Shown here piece by piece: positions 51,367 through 61,161 of a stretch of DNA of 64,000 nucleotides; position 1 is the first letter of the stretch; each line of letters begins with the position of its first letter. Both the position numbers and the translations under genes were made by a program. The notes beneath the pieces are model-generated. The model was not told the DNA's origin. It did not search any database and saw only the letters and a program-made list of their open reading frames with translations. The stretch is from TMP-86 sp964247385 (lineage in GTDB: Bacteria; Pseudomonadota; Gammaproteobacteria; Steroidobacterales; Steroidobacteraceae), in assembly GCA_964247385.1 (NCBI GenBank), contig CAXTUB010000012.1, positions 1 to 64,000 of the forward strand, given 5' to 3'.

Positions 51367-52223
51367 CTACAATTGCGAATGCGGATCCCCAAATAGCTCC
51401 TGCCAGATTCCACCGCCCTGTGCGATTTCCTGAAGCCAACTACCGATTTTTGATTTGGTGACGATGTGGAGATGCGAGATCGCGAGAGAGGTCCGCTCTC
51501 GCTCGAGTGGGTATTTGCGTCCGAGGTAAAAGGTCAGCTCGTCCGCTTTGAACGGCTCGCGGTTGAGCTTCCCATTCGAAAGGTAGTCAGCCACCCATAG
51601 TGTGCCGTCCGACACGACCAGCACAGGGACGAATGCAATCTTGCGCAACGGTTGCTGCGAACCGGCACTCAACTGATCCACCCCGGTCTGAATCATCTCC
51701 GCAAGTGATGACAGCGCCTGCATCCATTTCTCAAAGACCCCGGCAGCACCGATCATCTGTCCGTGCCGATCCCCCTTCGAGTCGCATCCGACCTGACGCA
51801 TCGATTTCCCAACGCCCTGCCCAGCGGGATACAGGCAGGGGTAGGTCGAGCGCAGCATGGGTTGTACTCGCGCGAAGCTTGCGAGGCCATCCATCACATC
51901 GCTGACGTCGATGATATCGTGACGCGCCTCGGTGTGCGGTCGTGGAACACAAGAGACGAGCAATGGGAATTCTGGCTTCAGACCCTTACACTCAATCGCG
52001 AGCGCGATCCGATTGGTCCCCAATGTAAAAGATGCTCGAACGTCAAATTGCCGCGCTTTGCCGGTAACCGTATCGCTGTAGATGGCCGCGTGCTCTGCCG
52101 AAAACTTGAGCCCGTTTGCGATGTGAAAGATCTCGCGCTCGAACGCGAAATCGTCAGCGGTCTCAAGGTACTCGGCATGTCCGCGGCCGTAAGCGAGCTC
52201 GCTTGATGTTGCGGCTGATTCAC
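51367..52223 (-). pseudogene. PD-(D/E)XK-like nuclease reading frame with one-base break near its start
   Basis: The open frame 51367-52023 has only a TTG start, but coding-like sequence continues upstream in frame to about 52205: E-Y-L-E-T-A-D-D-F-A-F-E-R-E-I-F. It contains R-Q-F-D-V-R-A and, 10 residues on, L-A-I-E-C-K, the D-x(n)-E-x-K pattern of PD-(D/E)XK nucleases. No start exists in that frame before a TGA. A GTG at 52223, overlapping the upstream gene's stop, begins M-N-Q-P-Q-H-Q in the neighbouring frame; adding one base in the next codons joins it to the nuclease frame, giving ~285 residues. A restriction- or repair-type role is possible. Either a frameshifted gene or a sequencing error. 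Confidence 0.5.
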
Positions 52224-52447
52224 GACCTCAACCGAGTCGCAATCTCTCCCGTAGCGACAATCTTGAAGCTTCCATCGCTCAAGCGGTTGGCATGACCGCC
52301 GCCAACGACCTCGTAGGTCGCCAACCCCTCGATCTCATCGGTTGAGCCAAGTGTCTGCACCTTTTGGGACGTCTGGACGCAGCGAATATCCAGCACGGCG
52401 CCAGACTCGGTGCGAACTTTGAAGCGCTCCGTGACCGCTGATCTCAT
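52220..52447 (-). CDS. Small unknown protein upstream of the nuclease-like frame
   Basis: 75 residues, no membrane segment. The end S-D-G-S-F-K-I-V-A-T-G-E-I-A-T-R-L looks conserved. No family I can name. Its TGA overlaps the GTG of the nuclease-like gene, so the two are likely co-translated. Confidence 0.5.
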   Translation of the reverse strand: MRSAVTERFKVRTESGAVLDIRCVQTSQKVQTLGSTDEIEGLATYEVVGGGHANRLSDGSFKIVATGEIATRLRS

Positions 52448-52548
52448 AACGCCTCTCTATTCACGCACCTTGCGGACTTCCTATGGACTTCGCGGCATTA
52501 GCTCGCTGAATTGCATAATCGCTAAAAGCGTCGAAATGCCTTAAAAAC

Positions 52549-52626
<78 letters not shown>

Positions 52627-52631
52627 ATGAA

Positions 52632-53600
52632 TCAATGCCGGCGCGCGATGGCGAACCTCGCGAGCTCTTGCAAACCATCTTTATAGTCGCTGGAGGGAAG
52701 CGGGGAAAGAGCGCTAAGCGCCTGATCGACCTCGGTTTGCGCGAGGCGCGCAGTGTACGCAAGCCCTCCCAAGCTTGCAACGGCGCGGGTGATTTCGGGC
52801 AGTTGCTCGACGCTTGCTTCGCGGAGTGCGGAGCGAATGAGGGCGCGTTGTGCATCATCTCCGTGCTGCATTGCGTAGATGACAGGCAGTGTCGGCTTAC
52901 CCTCGGCGAGATCATCCCCTAAATGCTTTCCGAGCCTCGCCTCATCGGCTTGGTAGTCAAGCGCATCGTCGACGAGCTGGAACGCCGTGCCGATGTGCTT
53001 TCCGTACCGCGCCAGCGCCATTTCGACCTCGGCAGGGGCATCGCTCAACACGGCAGCGATCTGCGCGCCGGCTTCGAACAACCGAGCGGTCTTGCGATAG
53101 ATGACTTCGAGATAGCGCGCTTCCGATGTGTCAGGGTCGCGTGCATTCATGAGCTGCAGCACTTCGCCTTCGGCGATGGCATTCGTCGCGTCGGCCATGA
53201 TGCGTTGCACGCGCATGCGCTCGAGCTCAACCATCATTTGAAAAGAGCGTGAATACAAAAAGTCACCGACCAGCACGCTGGCGGGATTACCGAATACTTG
53301 ATTGGCCGTTTCGCGTCCACGGCGAAGCGACGAGCTATCGACCACATCATCATGGAGAAGCGTTGCAGTATGAATCAGCTCGACGATGGCAGCGCCTTGA
53401 ACGTAATCGTCGCGCGAAGGTTTGCAGGCGCGCGCGGCGAGCAGAACGAGCAGAGGCCGCAGGCGCTTGCCGCCCGAATAAATGATATGACTCGCGACTT
53501 GATCCACCAGCGCAACGGGGCTGTAAAGCCGTTTGCGAATCACCGCATCGACGCGGTCGAAATCCACTGCGACGAGCTTGCGTATTTTTTCTAGTGACAT
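52632..53600 (-). CDS. ispB: Octaprenyl diphosphate synthase
   Basis: 322 residues. Trans-prenyltransferase with first Asp-rich motif L-L-H-D-D-V-V-D near residue 80, second D-D-A-L-D-Y near 212, and G-G-K-R-L-R-P at 41. It makes the C40 side chain for ubiquinone. It lies divergent from rplU, a common gammaproteobacterial arrangement, with tRNA-Pro 5 bases after its stop. Confidence 0.95.
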   Translation of the reverse strand: MSLEKIRKLVAVDFDRVDAVIRKRLYSPVALVDQVASHIIYSGGKRLRPLLVLLAARACKPSRDDYVQGAAIVELIHTATLLHDDVVDSSSLRRGRETANQVFGNPASVLVGDFLYSRSFQMMVELERMRVQRIMADATNAIAEGEVLQLMNARDPDTSEARYLEVIYRKTARLFEAGAQIAAVLSDAPAEVEMALARYGKHIGTAFQLVDDALDYQADEARLGKHLGDDLAEGKPTLPVIYAMQHGDDAQRALIRSALREASVEQLPEITRAVASLGGLAYTARLAQTEVDQALSALSPLPSSDYKDGLQELARFAIARRH

Positions 53601-53741
53601 GCGACGCTCACGTGCCCGTCATGGTACCCACAAAATAGGGTGGTTGTGCTTCGCCCCCCGCCGCAAATTGACGCCTTGACCCCGAAGCTCTAAACTGCGC
53701 GGCTGTTTTTTGCGCTCTCGAGCGCCGGAGTGCGGCTAGAA

Positions 53742-54053
53742 ATGTATGCGGTTATCGCCACGGGCGGCAAGCAATATCGTGTCCAAGAGGGCGCCGTCAT
53801 TCGCATCGAAAAATTGTCGGGCGAGCCCGGGACGTCGGTCGAGTTTCCCAGTGTCCTGCTCGTGGGCAGCGGCGCGGACGTCAAGCTCGGTGCGCCGTTC
53901 ATCGGTTCAGCCAAGGTGGGCGGCACCATCGAGCGCCATGGCAAGGGCGCCAAGGTTCGCATCGTCAAGTTTCGGCGCCGCAAGCATTACAAGCGCGAGG
54001 GCACGCATCGTCAGCCGTTTACGGAAGTGAAGATCACCTCGATCTCCGCGTGA
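53742..54053 (+). CDS. rplU: 50S ribosomal protein L21
   Basis: 103 residues from ATG 53742, the length of the E. coli protein; the frame from 53730 starts at a non-ATG. Start M-Y-A-V-I-A-T-G-G-K-Q-Y-R-V and the C-terminal K-F-R-R-R-K-H-Y-K-R-x-G-H-R-Q are conserved. First of the rplU-rpmA-obgE group. Confidence 0.97.
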   Translation: MYAVIATGGKQYRVQEGAVIRIEKLSGEPGTSVEFPSVLLVGSGADVKLGAPFIGSAKVGGTIERHGKGAKVRIVKFRRRKHYKREGTHRQPFTEVKITSISA

Positions 54054-54093
54054 TGAGTGCGTTTTGATGTGGACGATTAATTGAGGATTCGAC

Positions 54094-54354
54094 ATGGCGC
54101 ATAAAAAGGCCGGCGGCAGTACCCGCAACGGGCGTGATTCACACTCGAAACGCTTGGGCGTCAAGAAATTTGGCGGCGAAGTGGTCGAGGCGGGCAATAT
54201 TTTGATTCGCCAGCGCGGCACTCAATATCACGCAGGTCCGAACGTGGGGGTGGGCACCGACCACACGCTGTACGCGACGGCCGGCGGCAAGGTGCAATTT
54301 TCGGTCAAAGGTGCGGAGCGCCGAACGTACGTCAGCGTCGTCGGCAATACCTAG
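54094..54354 (+). CDS. rpmA: 50S ribosomal protein L27
   Basis: 86 residues. Start M-A-H-K-K-A-G-G-S-T-R-N-G-R-D-S and R-Q-R-G-T-Q-Y-H-A-G are invariant. The Ala-His N-terminus reaches the peptidyl transferase centre. 40 bases after rplU. Confidence 0.97.
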   Translation: MAHKKAGGSTRNGRDSHSKRLGVKKFGGEVVEAGNILIRQRGTQYHAGPNVGVGTDHTLYATAGGKVQFSVKGAERRTYVSVVGNT

Positions 54355-54448
54355 TCACTGTCCAGCGAGTAGTCACGATCGAGCGCGAGCGAGTCGGCAT
54401 CGCCGTTCGCTCGACTTGCCTCCGGGCGGCGGACGCCGTCTGCCCTAA

Positions 54449-55507
54449 ATGAAGTTCATCGACGAAGCGCAGTTGACCGTGCAGGCCGGCAAAGGCGGGC
54501 GCGGCTGCGTCAGCTTCCGGCGGGAAAAATTCATTCCGTTCGGCGGCCCGGATGGCGGCGATGGTGGCCACGGCGGCGATGTGTGGATCACCGCCGCGGA
54601 CGGCCTGAACACGCTGGCGGATTTTCGGATCCGCCGCACCTACCGCGCAGCCAACGGTCAAGGCGGCAGCGGCAACGATTGTACTGGAAGAGCCGGCGCG
54701 GATACGCGCATCACGGTTCCGGTGGGCACGGTCATCACTGATACGAATACTCGAGAGGCACTCGGTGATTTGATGCGTGCCGGGCAGGATTTGCTCGTTG
54801 CAAAAGGCGGCAAGGGAGGCTGGGGAAATGCTCGCTTCAAATCGAGCACCAATCGCGCGCCGCGCCAATTCGGCCCCGGTCTCGAGGGCGAATCACGCGA
54901 TCTGCAACTCGAGCTCAAGTTGATCGCCGATGTCGGGCTGCTGGGCTTACCTAATGCGGGGAAATCAACCTTGATCCGTACTGTTTCGGCGGCACGGCCC
55001 AAAGTGGCGGATTATCCTTTCACGACCCTGCACCCAAACCTCGGGGTCGTCGCGGTGGGTCCCGGCCGAAGTTTCGTCATGGCCGATATTCCCGGCGTGA
55101 TTGAAGGCGCAGCGGAAGGCGCCGGGCTCGGCTTGCGATTCTTGAAGCATCTACAGCGCACACGCCTGCTGCTGCATCTCGTGGATATCTCTCCGCCCGA
55201 TCCGAACGAAGATCCAGTCAAGGATGTACGCATCATTGCCGCTGAAATCAAAAAATTTGCGCGCGACCTTGCGCAAAAGGACCGGTGGCTGCTCATCAAC
55301 AAAATCGATTTGCTCGAGCCCAGCGAGGCCCGCCGCCGCGTGAAGGATATCGTCCGGCGGCTTAAGTGGAAGAGGCCCGTATTTCAAATCTCCGGTGCTA
55401 CGGGACAGGGCACGCGTGAATTGATCGACGCCGTCATGGCTTACTTGGAAGACACACCACGCTCGACACGCGAGCCTGGAGATCGCGTCCCGGCGACTGA
55501 GCCCTAG
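54449..55507 (+). CDS. obgE: GTPase ObgE/CgtA
   Basis: 352 residues. N-terminal Obg glycine-rich domain to about 158 (G-G-D-G-G-H-G-G-D-V-W), then the G domain: G-L-P-N-A-G-K-S-T, D-I-P-G, N-K-I-D, S-G-A-T. It works in ribosome assembly and stress signalling. Follows rpmA by 94 bases; its stop overlaps the convergent rpsT gene by 4 bases. Confidence 0.96.
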   Translation: MKFIDEAQLTVQAGKGGRGCVSFRREKFIPFGGPDGGDGGHGGDVWITAADGLNTLADFRIRRTYRAANGQGGSGNDCTGRAGADTRITVPVGTVITDTNTREALGDLMRAGQDLLVAKGGKGGWGNARFKSSTNRAPRQFGPGLEGESRDLQLELKLIADVGLLGLPNAGKSTLIRTVSAARPKVADYPFTTLHPNLGVVAVGPGRSFVMADIPGVIEGAAEGAGLGLRFLKHLQRTRLLLHLVDISPPDPNEDPVKDVRIIAAEIKKFARDLAQKDRWLLINKIDLLEPSEARRRVKDIVRRLKWKRPVFQISGATGQGTRELIDAVMAYLEDTPRSTREPGDRVPATEP

Positions 55508-55770
55508 CGTGCGAGCGCTCGCACCTGCTTGCTCAAGCGGCTCTTGTGCCGGGCTGCTTTATTGCGATGAATGATGCCCTTATTGACCATGCTGTCGATG
55601 ATGGGCGTCGCTTCGTTCAGAGCCGTCTGCGCGTTCTCGGCATTGCCGCTCTTGATCGCGGTCGTGGCGCGGCGAATGGCGCTGCGCAGACGCGAGGTCG
55701 CGGCATCGTTGCGCTGCCGATGTTGCGCGGCTTGGCGCGCTGCTTTTTCCGCCGATTTGGTATTGGCCAA
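55504..55770 (-). CDS. rpsT: 30S ribosomal protein S20
   Basis: 88 residues. M-A-N-T-K-S-A-E-K-A-A-R-Q, the basic helices with R-S-A-I-R-R-A and K-A-A-R-H-K-S-R-L-S are standard for S20. Divergent from murJ across a 70-base gap, a typical order. Confidence 0.96.
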   Translation of the reverse strand: MANTKSAEKAARQAAQHRQRNDAATSRLRSAIRRATTAIKSGNAENAQTALNEATPIIDSMVNKGIIHRNKAARHKSRLSKQVRALAR

Positions 55771-55840
55771 GACATGGCTCCGCTGAAAATTGGCCGCGTA
55801 TTGTGTGGGCCGGCATGATTCAAGTCAATTATAGGCGGAC

Positions 55841-57394
55841 ATGAGCCGCGCCATTTTCAAGTCGACGACGTTGGTCGGGGCAACGACGTTGCTATCGCGC
55901 GTGACCGGCATGATGCGCGATGTCGCCCAGGCGCATTTGTTCGGCGGCGGCCCCATGGCGGATGCGTTCCTCGTCGCATACAAAATTCCGAATTTCTTGC
56001 GCCGTCTGTTTGCCGAGGGCGCATTTTCGCAGTCGTTCGTGCCGGTAGTGTCCGAGTACAAACACCGGCGCAGCCCTGGGGAGGTGCGCGAGCTCGTCAG
56101 CGGCGCCGCTGGAACGCTCGGACTGCTTCTTTTCGTCATCACCCTCATCGGCGTGATCGGCGCACCTCTCATCATCTGGGCTTTCGCGCCCGGATTTTCC
56201 ACGGGCGGACGCGATGAGATGGCAGTCGCTATGTTGCGCCTGACCTTTCCGTACCTGTTTTTCATATCGCTCACGGCGCTCGCGAGCGGAGTGCTGAACA
56301 GCTATGGAAGCTTCGGCGCACCCGCATTCACGCAGGTCTTGATGAACGTGATCATGATCGTCGCGGCTATTTGGATCGCTCCGCACTTTTCCAATCCCGG
56401 CATGGTGCTTGCGGCCGCAGTGTTCATCAGCGGCATCGTGCAAGTGCTCTATCAGCTGCCATTCCTGCTTCGACTGCGATTGCTGGACAGGCCGCGTTGG
56501 CGCTGGGATCACGAAGGCGTGCGCCGGGTCGGCCGGCTCATGATTCCAGGCATTCTCGGCTCATCGATGGCGCAGGTGAGCTTGTTGCTGGATACGCAGA
56601 TCGCCTCGTTCCTGGTCACCGGCAGCGTCGCTTGGATGTATTTTGCGGATCGATTGGTCGAGTTTCCGCTCGGCGTTTTCAGCATCGCGCTTGCGACCGT
56701 GATTTTGCCGAGCTTGTCGGCGCATCACGCGGCGGCTGCGCCCGAGCGTTTTTCCGTGACTTTGGATTGGGCCTTGAAACTCGTCGTCGTGATGGTGATG
56801 CCGGCGGCCGTGGCGCTCTTCTGCCTGTCGGGGCCATTGACCGCGACGTTTTTTGGTCATGGCCGCTTCGGCGCGCATGACGTCAAGATGAGCTCGTATG
56901 CGTTGATGGCCTATTCGTTCGGCCTGCTCGGTTTCAGCTTTGTGAAAGTGTTGGCGCCGGGCTATTTTGCCCGGCAGGATACGCGTACGCCCGTGCGGGT
57001 GAGCTTGTTTTCGCTGGGCATCAACATAGGCATCAATTTGGCTGTGATTGCACCGCTCGTCTATTTCAAATGGCTTCCCGCGCCGCATGCGTTTCTCGCG
57101 CTCTCGACCGGAATTTCGGCGTGCGTAAATTCGGCCCTTTTGTATCGCGGACTGCGTCGCGCGCGGGTGCTCACGGCCAGTGCGGGATGGCTGGCCCTGC
57201 TTTCGCGTGTCGTGGTGTCGAGTGCGCTCATGGGAGCCTTGCTGTGGTGGCTGTCGGGCGATCTCATCGAATGGGTGGCCATGTCGACATGGGAACGTGT
57301 CGGCCGCCTGAGCGCCCTCGTTGCAGCCGGCGCTCTGGTGTATTTCATCGCGTCATTTGCGACAGGCCTACGGCCGCATCATTTGCGCCCTTGA
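55841..57394 (+). CDS. murJ: Lipid II flippase MurJ
   Basis: 517 residues, about 14 hydrophobic helices. R-V-T-G-M-M-R-D and D-A-F-L-V-A-Y-K-I-P-N-F-L-R-R-L-F-A-E-G-A-F-S near the start are signature for MurJ/MviN. It moves lipid II across the inner membrane for peptidoglycan synthesis. Its TGA overlaps the ribF ATG (TGATG), the first in a string of coupled genes. Confidence 0.96.
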   Translation: MSRAIFKSTTLVGATTLLSRVTGMMRDVAQAHLFGGGPMADAFLVAYKIPNFLRRLFAEGAFSQSFVPVVSEYKHRRSPGEVRELVSGAAGTLGLLLFVITLIGVIGAPLIIWAFAPGFSTGGRDEMAVAMLRLTFPYLFFISLTALASGVLNSYGSFGAPAFTQVLMNVIMIVAAIWIAPHFSNPGMVLAAAVFISGIVQVLYQLPFLLRLRLLDRPRWRWDHEGVRRVGRLMIPGILGSSMAQVSLLLDTQIASFLVTGSVAWMYFADRLVEFPLGVFSIALATVILPSLSAHHAAAAPERFSVTLDWALKLVVVMVMPAAVALFCLSGPLTATFFGHGRFGAHDVKMSSYALMAYSFGLLGFSFVKVLAPGYFARQDTRTPVRVSLFSLGINIGINLAVIAPLVYFKWLPAPHAFLALSTGISACVNSALLYRGLRRARVLTASAGWLALLSRVVVSSALMGALLWWLSGDLIEWVAMSTWERVGRLSALVAAGALVYFIASFATGLRPHHLRP

Positions 57395-58326
57395 TGGAAC
57401 TCATCCGTGGCGTGCGGAATCTGAGCCGCCGGCGCGGCGGCTGCGTCTTGACCGTGGGAAATTTCGACGGCGTGCATCGTGGGCATCAGGAAATCATTCG
57501 AATCGTGCGCGAGCGGGCGGCTTCGCTCGGCTGCGCTTCCGCCGTTTTGTCGTTTGAGCCCACGTTCAAGGAATATCACGACCCGGAGCACGCACCGGCG
57601 CGGCTCACGCGCTGGCGCGAGAAGTTCGTGTTGCTCGCGGCGTATGGAGTCGACCGTTTCGTCACCCTGCATTTCGACGATTCGCTGCGCGATGTCCGCC
57701 CTCGCGAATTCGTGCGGGATTTTTTACACCGAGGCCTGGATGCGCGTCACGTAGTGGTGGGCCCTGATTTTCGCTTCGGCAGCGACGCCTCCGGATCGTT
57801 TGAATCGCTGCGCGGACTCGGGCAGGAGTTCGGCATCGAGATCGAGCGCATCACGCCCTATCGATTGGACGATGTGAGGGTGAGCAGCACTCTCGTGCGC
57901 CAATGCCTTGCGTCTGCGGATTATCGAGGCGCCGCGACTTTTCTTGGTCGCGCATATCGCATGATGGGCCGTGTGATGCCGGGCCGTAAACTGGGCCGCG
58001 AGCTCGGCTATCCGACGGCCAACCTGCCGCTCCTGCGCAACAAGTCGCCGGTGTGGGGCGTACTGGCCGTGCGTGTGTACGGAATTCGCGCGTGCGCCAT
58101 GCCCGCGGTGGCGAGCCTCGGCACGCGGCCGACCGTCGACGGCATCGAGCCCTTGCTGGAAGTTCATGTGTTTGACTACGCGGGCGATCTCTATGGCCGC
58201 ATGTTGGAAGTCGAATTCGTGGAGAAGCTGCGAGATGAAGAGAAGTTCGAGTCTCTCGATGCCATGGTGCGGCAAATGAGCATCGATGCATCGCGTGCGC
58301 GTCTGGCATTGTCGCGGACTTGTTAA
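57394..58326 (+). CDS. ribF: Bifunctional riboflavin kinase / FAD synthetase
   Basis: 310 residues from ATG 57394; the frame opens at 57070 within murJ. N-terminal FAD synthetase nucleotidyltransferase: T-V-G-N-F-D-G-V-H-R-G-H, F-R-F-G. C-terminal riboflavin kinase: G-R-E-L-G-Y-P-T-A-N and S-L-G-T-R-P-T. Makes FMN and FAD. Followed by ileS at 18 bases. Confidence 0.96.
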   Translation: MELIRGVRNLSRRRGGCVLTVGNFDGVHRGHQEIIRIVRERAASLGCASAVLSFEPTFKEYHDPEHAPARLTRWREKFVLLAAYGVDRFVTLHFDDSLRDVRPREFVRDFLHRGLDARHVVVGPDFRFGSDASGSFESLRGLGQEFGIEIERITPYRLDDVRVSSTLVRQCLASADYRGAATFLGRAYRMMGRVMPGRKLGRELGYPTANLPLLRNKSPVWGVLAVRVYGIRACAMPAVASLGTRPTVDGIEPLLEVHVFDYAGDLYGRMLEVEFVEKLRDEEKFESLDAMVRQMSIDASRARLALSRTC

Positions 58327-58344
58327 CGAGGAGCCCTTACGCGC

Positions 58345-61161
58345 GTGCCCGATTACAAAAGTACCATCAATCTGCCAAAGACCGAGTTTGCGATGAAAGC
58401 GGATCTCGCGAACCGCGAGCCGGCGATGCTCGCAGCGTGGGAGAAGAACGGCATTTATTCAAAGATTCGCGCGGCGAGCCGCGGCCGACCGAAGTTCGTG
58501 CTTCCGGACGGCCCGCCCTATGCCAACGGCAGCATTCATCTGGGCCACGCCGTCAACAAGATCTTGAAAGACATCATCATCAAGAGCCGGACGCTGGATG
58601 GGTTCGATGCTCCGTATGTTCCCGGATGGGACTGCCACGGGCTGCCCATCGAGCTGCAAGTGGAAAAGACTCACGGACGTGTCGGGCAGAAGCTCGATGC
58701 GAAAGCGTTTCGCGCGGCGTGCCGGGCTTATGCATCGACGCAAGTGGATTCACAGCGCGCCGATTTCAAACGGCTCGGCGTGCTGGGCGACTGGGAACAT
58801 CCCTATCTTACGATGCAGCCGCGTTACGAGGCCGAGCAGCTACGGGCCTTCGCCGTGATCTTGCGCAACGGCCATCTTTACAAAGGCTACAAGCCGGTCC
58901 ATTGGTGCTTCAATTGCCGCTCGGCGCTTTCCGAAGCCGAGGTCGAATACGAGTCGAAGACCTCGCCGGCCGTCGACGTCGCGTTCGCCGCGATGGATCA
59001 ACACGAGATCGCGATGCGCTTCGGCGTGCCGGACTCCGCGACGCCCGTTTCGGTGGCCATTTGGACCACGACGCCGTGGACACTACCCGCAAACCGCGGC
59101 GTGGCGCTCAATGCCGACATCGATTATGCGCTCGTCCAATGCGAAACGCCCGCGGGCGCGAAGCGGCTGGTGCTTGCGCAGGGCCTGATCGAGCCGGCAT
59201 TGAAGCGCATGGAGTTGGCCGCGTATCAGACGCTTGCAGTCATCAAGGGCGCGGCCCTGGAAGGGGTGCAACTGCGCCATCCGTTTTACGCGCGCGAAGT
59301 TCCCATTGTGCTCGGCGAGCATGTGACGCTCGACGCCGGTACAGGCGCCGTGCACACGGCGCCCGCGCACGGGTTGGAAGATTTTGCGGTGGGACAGCGT
59401 TACAAGCTCGAAATCGACAATCCCGTTGGGCCTGACGGGCGGTTCATGTCGAGCATGCCATTGTTCGCGAACGAGTTCGTGTTCGATGCCAACGCGACAG
59501 TGGTCGAGCAACTGCGGGCTCACGGCACGCTGCTGCATCTCGAGGACTACGATCACGCGTATCCTCATTGCTGGCGCCACCACACGCCAGTGATTTTTCG
59601 CGCCACGGCGCAATGGTTCATCGGGATGGAGCAGGCGGGTTTGCGCAGCAGTGCGCTGCAATCCATACCGCATGTGGATTGGATGCCGGGGTGGGGCGAG
59701 CAAAGACTGATCGCCATGGTCGCCCATCGTCCCGATTGGTGCATCTCGCGGCAGCGCACGTGGGGCGTGCCCATTCCGCTGTTCGTGCACAAGTCGAGCG
59801 GCCACTTGCATCCGAAGACGTTCGAAGTCATCGAGTCGGTGGCCAAAGAAGTCGAAATTAATGGCATCGATGCATGGTTCGACACCGATGCGGCCGCACT
59901 GATTCACGATGCGCGCGATTACGACAAGGCGACGGATGTCATGGATGTGTGGATGGACTCTGGCATGGTGCATCACTGTGTGGCGCAGATGCGGCCGAAG
60001 ATCAGCTCACCCGCCGATCTTTACTTGGAAGGCTCGGATCAGCATCGCGGCTGGTTCCAATCGTCTCTGCTGACTTCGGTCGCCATGCATGGACGGGCGC
60101 CTTACCGCAGTGTCCTCACCCACGGGTTCACGGTGGATGAGCAAGGCCGAAAGATGTCGAAATCTTTGGGCAACACGGTGTTGCCGCAAAAAGTCGTCAG
60201 TCATCTCGGCGCCGATGTGCTTCGCCTATGGGTGAGTGCAACGGACTATTCCAAGGAAATGAGCGTTTCAGATGAGATATTGAAACGCATGGCGGATTCG
60301 TACCGGCGCATTCGCAATACGTTCCGGTATTTGCTTGGCAACTTGCACGCATTTGACCCGGCGACGGATTGTGTGGCATGGAACAACTTGCTCGCTCTCG
60401 ACCAGTGGGCGGTATCCCGGTGCTTCACGCTGCAAAATGATATCGCGCGTGCATACCGCAACTATGCCTTTCACGACATTTATCAAGCTCTGCACAACTT
60501 CTGCGCGGTCGATTTGAGCGGCTTCTATCTGGATGTGATCAAAGATCGCCTGTACACCATGCGCGCCGACTCGAAAGGCCGGCGCTCTGCGCAAACAGCG
60601 ATGTATCACGTGGCGCATGCCATGGTGCGTTGGATCGCGCCGGTGTTGAGTTTCACGGCGGAGGAGATTTGGAAACTCCTGCCTGGAAGCCGCGGTGAAT
60701 CGGTGTTCCTGCATCAGTGGCACGAATTTCCAATTGCCGCCGCTGCGCCGTTGGCAATCGATTGGACGACCGTGATGTCGGCACGCGCGGCGGTTGCAGG
60801 AGAAATCGAGCGCTCTCGGGCGGCGGGGCTCATCGGTTCGGCCCTGGAGGCAGAAGTGACCGTGCATGCTGCCCCGTCGGAGGCGAAAAAGCTTCTAGCG
60901 CTGGACGACGAGCTCCGCTTCATCTTCATTACGAGCCAGGCGCGCGTGGCGGAAGAGGGCAGCGCCGGCGCGGTGGGTGGCGGCAGTGGCGCCGGGAATG
61001 GTACGCCAATGCGAGTGGATGTTCGTCGCTCGACCGCGCCGAAATGTGAGCGTTGTTGGCATTTGCGCATGGACGTGGGAAGCGATGCGCACCACCCCAC
61101 GCTCTGCGCGCGTTGCGTGGTGAACGTCGAAGGCCCCGGCGAGGAGCGGCGCTTCGCATGA
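58345..61161 (+). CDS. ileS: Isoleucyl-tRNA synthetase
   Basis: 938 residues from GTG 58345, with GAGGAG upstream, typical length. Class I motifs: H-L-G-H in P-Y-A-N-G-S-I-H-L-G-H and K-M-S-K-S. The C-terminal zinc finger has two CxxC pairs (C-E-R-C-W-H and C-A-R-C). Its last codons hold a Gly/Ala-rich insertion (S-A-G-A-V-G-G-G-S-G) before the finger. The TGA overlaps lspA. Confidence 0.97.
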   Translation: MPDYKSTINLPKTEFAMKADLANREPAMLAAWEKNGIYSKIRAASRGRPKFVLPDGPPYANGSIHLGHAVNKILKDIIIKSRTLDGFDAPYVPGWDCHGLPIELQVEKTHGRVGQKLDAKAFRAACRAYASTQVDSQRADFKRLGVLGDWEHPYLTMQPRYEAEQLRAFAVILRNGHLYKGYKPVHWCFNCRSALSEAEVEYESKTSPAVDVAFAAMDQHEIAMRFGVPDSATPVSVAIWTTTPWTLPANRGVALNADIDYALVQCETPAGAKRLVLAQGLIEPALKRMELAAYQTLAVIKGAALEGVQLRHPFYAREVPIVLGEHVTLDAGTGAVHTAPAHGLEDFAVGQRYKLEIDNPVGPDGRFMSSMPLFANEFVFDANATVVEQLRAHGTLLHLEDYDHAYPHCWRHHTPVIFRATAQWFIGMEQAGLRSSALQSIPHVDWMPGWGEQRLIAMVAHRPDWCISRQRTWGVPIPLFVHKSSGHLHPKTFEVIESVAKEVEINGIDAWFDTDAAALIHDARDYDKATDVMDVWMDSGMVHHCVAQMRPKISSPADLYLEGSDQHRGWFQSSLLTSVAMHGRAPYRSVLTHGFTVDEQGRKMSKSLGNTVLPQKVVSHLGADVLRLWVSATDYSKEMSVSDEILKRMADSYRRIRNTFRYLLGNLHAFDPATDCVAWNNLLALDQWAVSRCFTLQNDIARAYRNYAFHDIYQALHNFCAVDLSGFYLDVIKDRLYTMRADSKGRRSAQTAMYHVAHAMVRWIAPVLSFTAEEIWKLLPGSRGESVFLHQWHEFPIAAAAPLAIDWTTVMSARAAVAGEIERSRAAGLIGSALEAEVTVHAAPSEAKKLLALDDELRFIFITSQARVAEEGSAGAVGGGSGAGNGTPMRVDVRRSTAPKCERCWHLRMDVGSDAHHPTLCARCVVNVEGPGEERRFA

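Noticed and set aside
58320..59435. 371-residue open frame overlapping ileS on the same strand
   Set aside because: Arg/Ala-rich shadow of the true ileS frame; no family features, and ileS motifs are intact in its own frame.
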